A stretch of DNA of 64,000 bases, taken from Demequina sp. NBRC 110054. GTDB lineage: Bacteria > Actinomycetota > Actinomycetes > Actinomycetales > Demequinaceae. Positions within the stretch are counted from its first letter, which is position 1; every line of letters begins with the position of its first letter. This document shows, in pieces, positions 63,277 through 64,000 of the stretch. Below the pieces are notes generated by a model. That model saw only the letters and a list, made by a program, of their open reading frames with translations, had not been told where the DNA came from and searched no databases. A program made the position numbers and the translations under genes. Where the stretch lies: the NCBI RefSeq assembly GCF_002090115.1, contig NZ_BBRK01000005.1, positions 1 through 64,000 on the forward strand. Direction: 5' to 3'.

Positions 63277-64000
63277 ATGTCCCGCACGCTCCGCTCGATG
63301 TCCATCAAGGGCAGGATCCTGACCATCGGCGCGCTCACTGCAGTGGGCATCGTCGCGCTCATCGTCGTGAGCTCCGTCACGCTCGAGAACCGCCTCATGG
63401 GCGAGCGTCAGGACGCGACCAGGCAGGTGGTCGAGGTGGCCGCAGACATCATCGAGGGCTTCGTGGCCCAGGAGCAGTCGGGCGCCCTCACGACCGAGGA
63501 GGCGCAGGCGGGCGCGATCGCCGCGATCGGCGCACTGCGGTACTCCGAGTCCGAGTACTTCTGGATCAACGATCAGTCGCCCACGATGATCGTCCACCCG
63601 ATCAAGCCCGAGCTCGACGGCACGGACCTGAGCGGCATCACCGACTCGAACGGCACCGCGATCTTCGTGGAGTTCGTCGACGCGGTGCAGGCCGACGGCT
63701 CGGGCTTCGTCGACTACATGTGGCCCAAGCCCGACTCCGAGGTCGCGGCACCGAAGATCTCGTACGTCCAGGGGATCGACGAGTGGGGCTGGATCGTCGG
63801 CTCGGGCATCTACGTCGACGACGTTCGCGCCGCGGCGTGGGACGCGGCCGTCGGCATGGCCCTGTGGGGCCTGGGGATTCTCGTGGTGGTCGCCGGGGCC
63901 GCCTACGTCATCGGTCGTTCGATCATCCGCGCCGTGTCGTCCGCGACCGACGTCCTCGCCTCGGGCGATCTCGACACGAGGCTGCCGGAGGGTGGCGGGC
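63277..64000 (+). CDS. Methyl-accepting chemotaxis protein, N-terminal part (runs off window)
   Basis: 241 codons visible; the ATG follows GGAGGAG. Residues 13-35 are the first transmembrane helix (ILTIGALTAVGIVALIVVSS). A single Cache sensor domain (about 40-185) has YSESEYFWINDQSPTMIVHPIKPELDGTDLSG and YVQGIDEWGWIVGSGIYVDDV. A second helix (about 188-210) and the start of a HAMP domain follow. The signalling domain lies beyond the window. It implies a motile organism. Confidence 0.88.
   Translation, partial: MSRTLRSMSIKGRILTIGALTAVGIVALIVVSSVTLENRLMGERQDATRQVVEVAADIIEGFVAQEQSGALTTEEAQAGAIAAIGALRYSESEYFWINDQSPTMIVHPIKPELDGTDLSGITDSNGTAIFVEFVDAVQADGSGFVDYMWPKPDSEVAAPKISYVQGIDEWGWIVGSGIYVDDVRAAAWDAAVGMALWGLGILVVVAGAAYVIGRSIIRAVSSATDVLASGDLDTRLPEGGG

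Overview
This window is high-GC actinobacterial chromosome. The gene order, the SufR/SUF cluster, the ImuA'/ImuB/DnaE2 mutasome, SteA/SteB and the heavy GC-ending codon use all point to Actinomycetota. A motile member of the Micrococcales (for example Demequina- or Cellulomonas-like) is my best guess from content; the exact genus is not readable here. I see no prophage, insertion sequence, CRISPR array or rRNA. Nearly everything is chromosomal core with a few small accessory patches.

Layout. (1) 1-10316: a block matching the order of Mycobacterium tuberculosis Rv1691-Rv1700: repeat/TPR protein, HAD phosphatase, small protein, tlyA, nadK, recN, steA, steB, pyrG, Nudix. (2) 10306-13146, minus strand: PEBP-like lipoprotein, threonine ammonia-lyase, heme A synthase ctaA. 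(3) 13342-17684: an uncharacterised two-gene operon, then a FadR-type regulator divergent from a membrane-anchored hydrolase plus amidohydrolase. (4) 18020-24473: the SUF iron-sulfur operon sufR-B-D-Rieske-C-S-U-T. (5) 25024-25522: a non-coding stretch with nested inverted repeats. (6) 25523-29037, minus: amino acid permease and an ECF biotin transporter (bioY plus ATPase plus EcfT). (7) 29182-34369: ABC-F protein, SURF1, fabG-fabI, a SixA-like phosphatase. (8) 34370-36227: two orphan genes of less GC-biased sequence. (9) 36224-43440: serB-glgC divergent from glgA, an ABC ATPase, Rrf2 regulator plus TauE/SafE exporter, NfeD plus SPFH. (10) 43509-53696: DUF2157-like membrane protein, an rRNA methyltransferase, then a DNA-damage island (SOS box, imuA', imuB, dnaE2, ada-alkA fusion, ogt). 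(11) 53792-64000: small membrane protein, H+-pyrophosphatase, an orphan gene, tRNA-Leu(GAG), M20 peptidase, aldo/keto reductase, uppP, PAC2 protein, HAD hydrolase and the start of a chemoreceptor.

Points of most interest: fifteen genes carry a TAnnnT-like -10 hexamer ending 6-8 nt before the start codon, which predicts leaderless mRNAs. One divergent pair shares overlapping -10 boxes in a 23-bp gap. A perfect 16-bp SOS palindrome lies across the imuA' start codon. A nested, evenly spaced GTCCAC inverted-repeat element fills 25147-25426. The 9-mer GGACGATGC occurs at least 27 times and is enriched between genes, including three copies at 33-34 bp spacing upstream of tRNA-Leu. All functional calls rest on reading the sequence; no database search was run.
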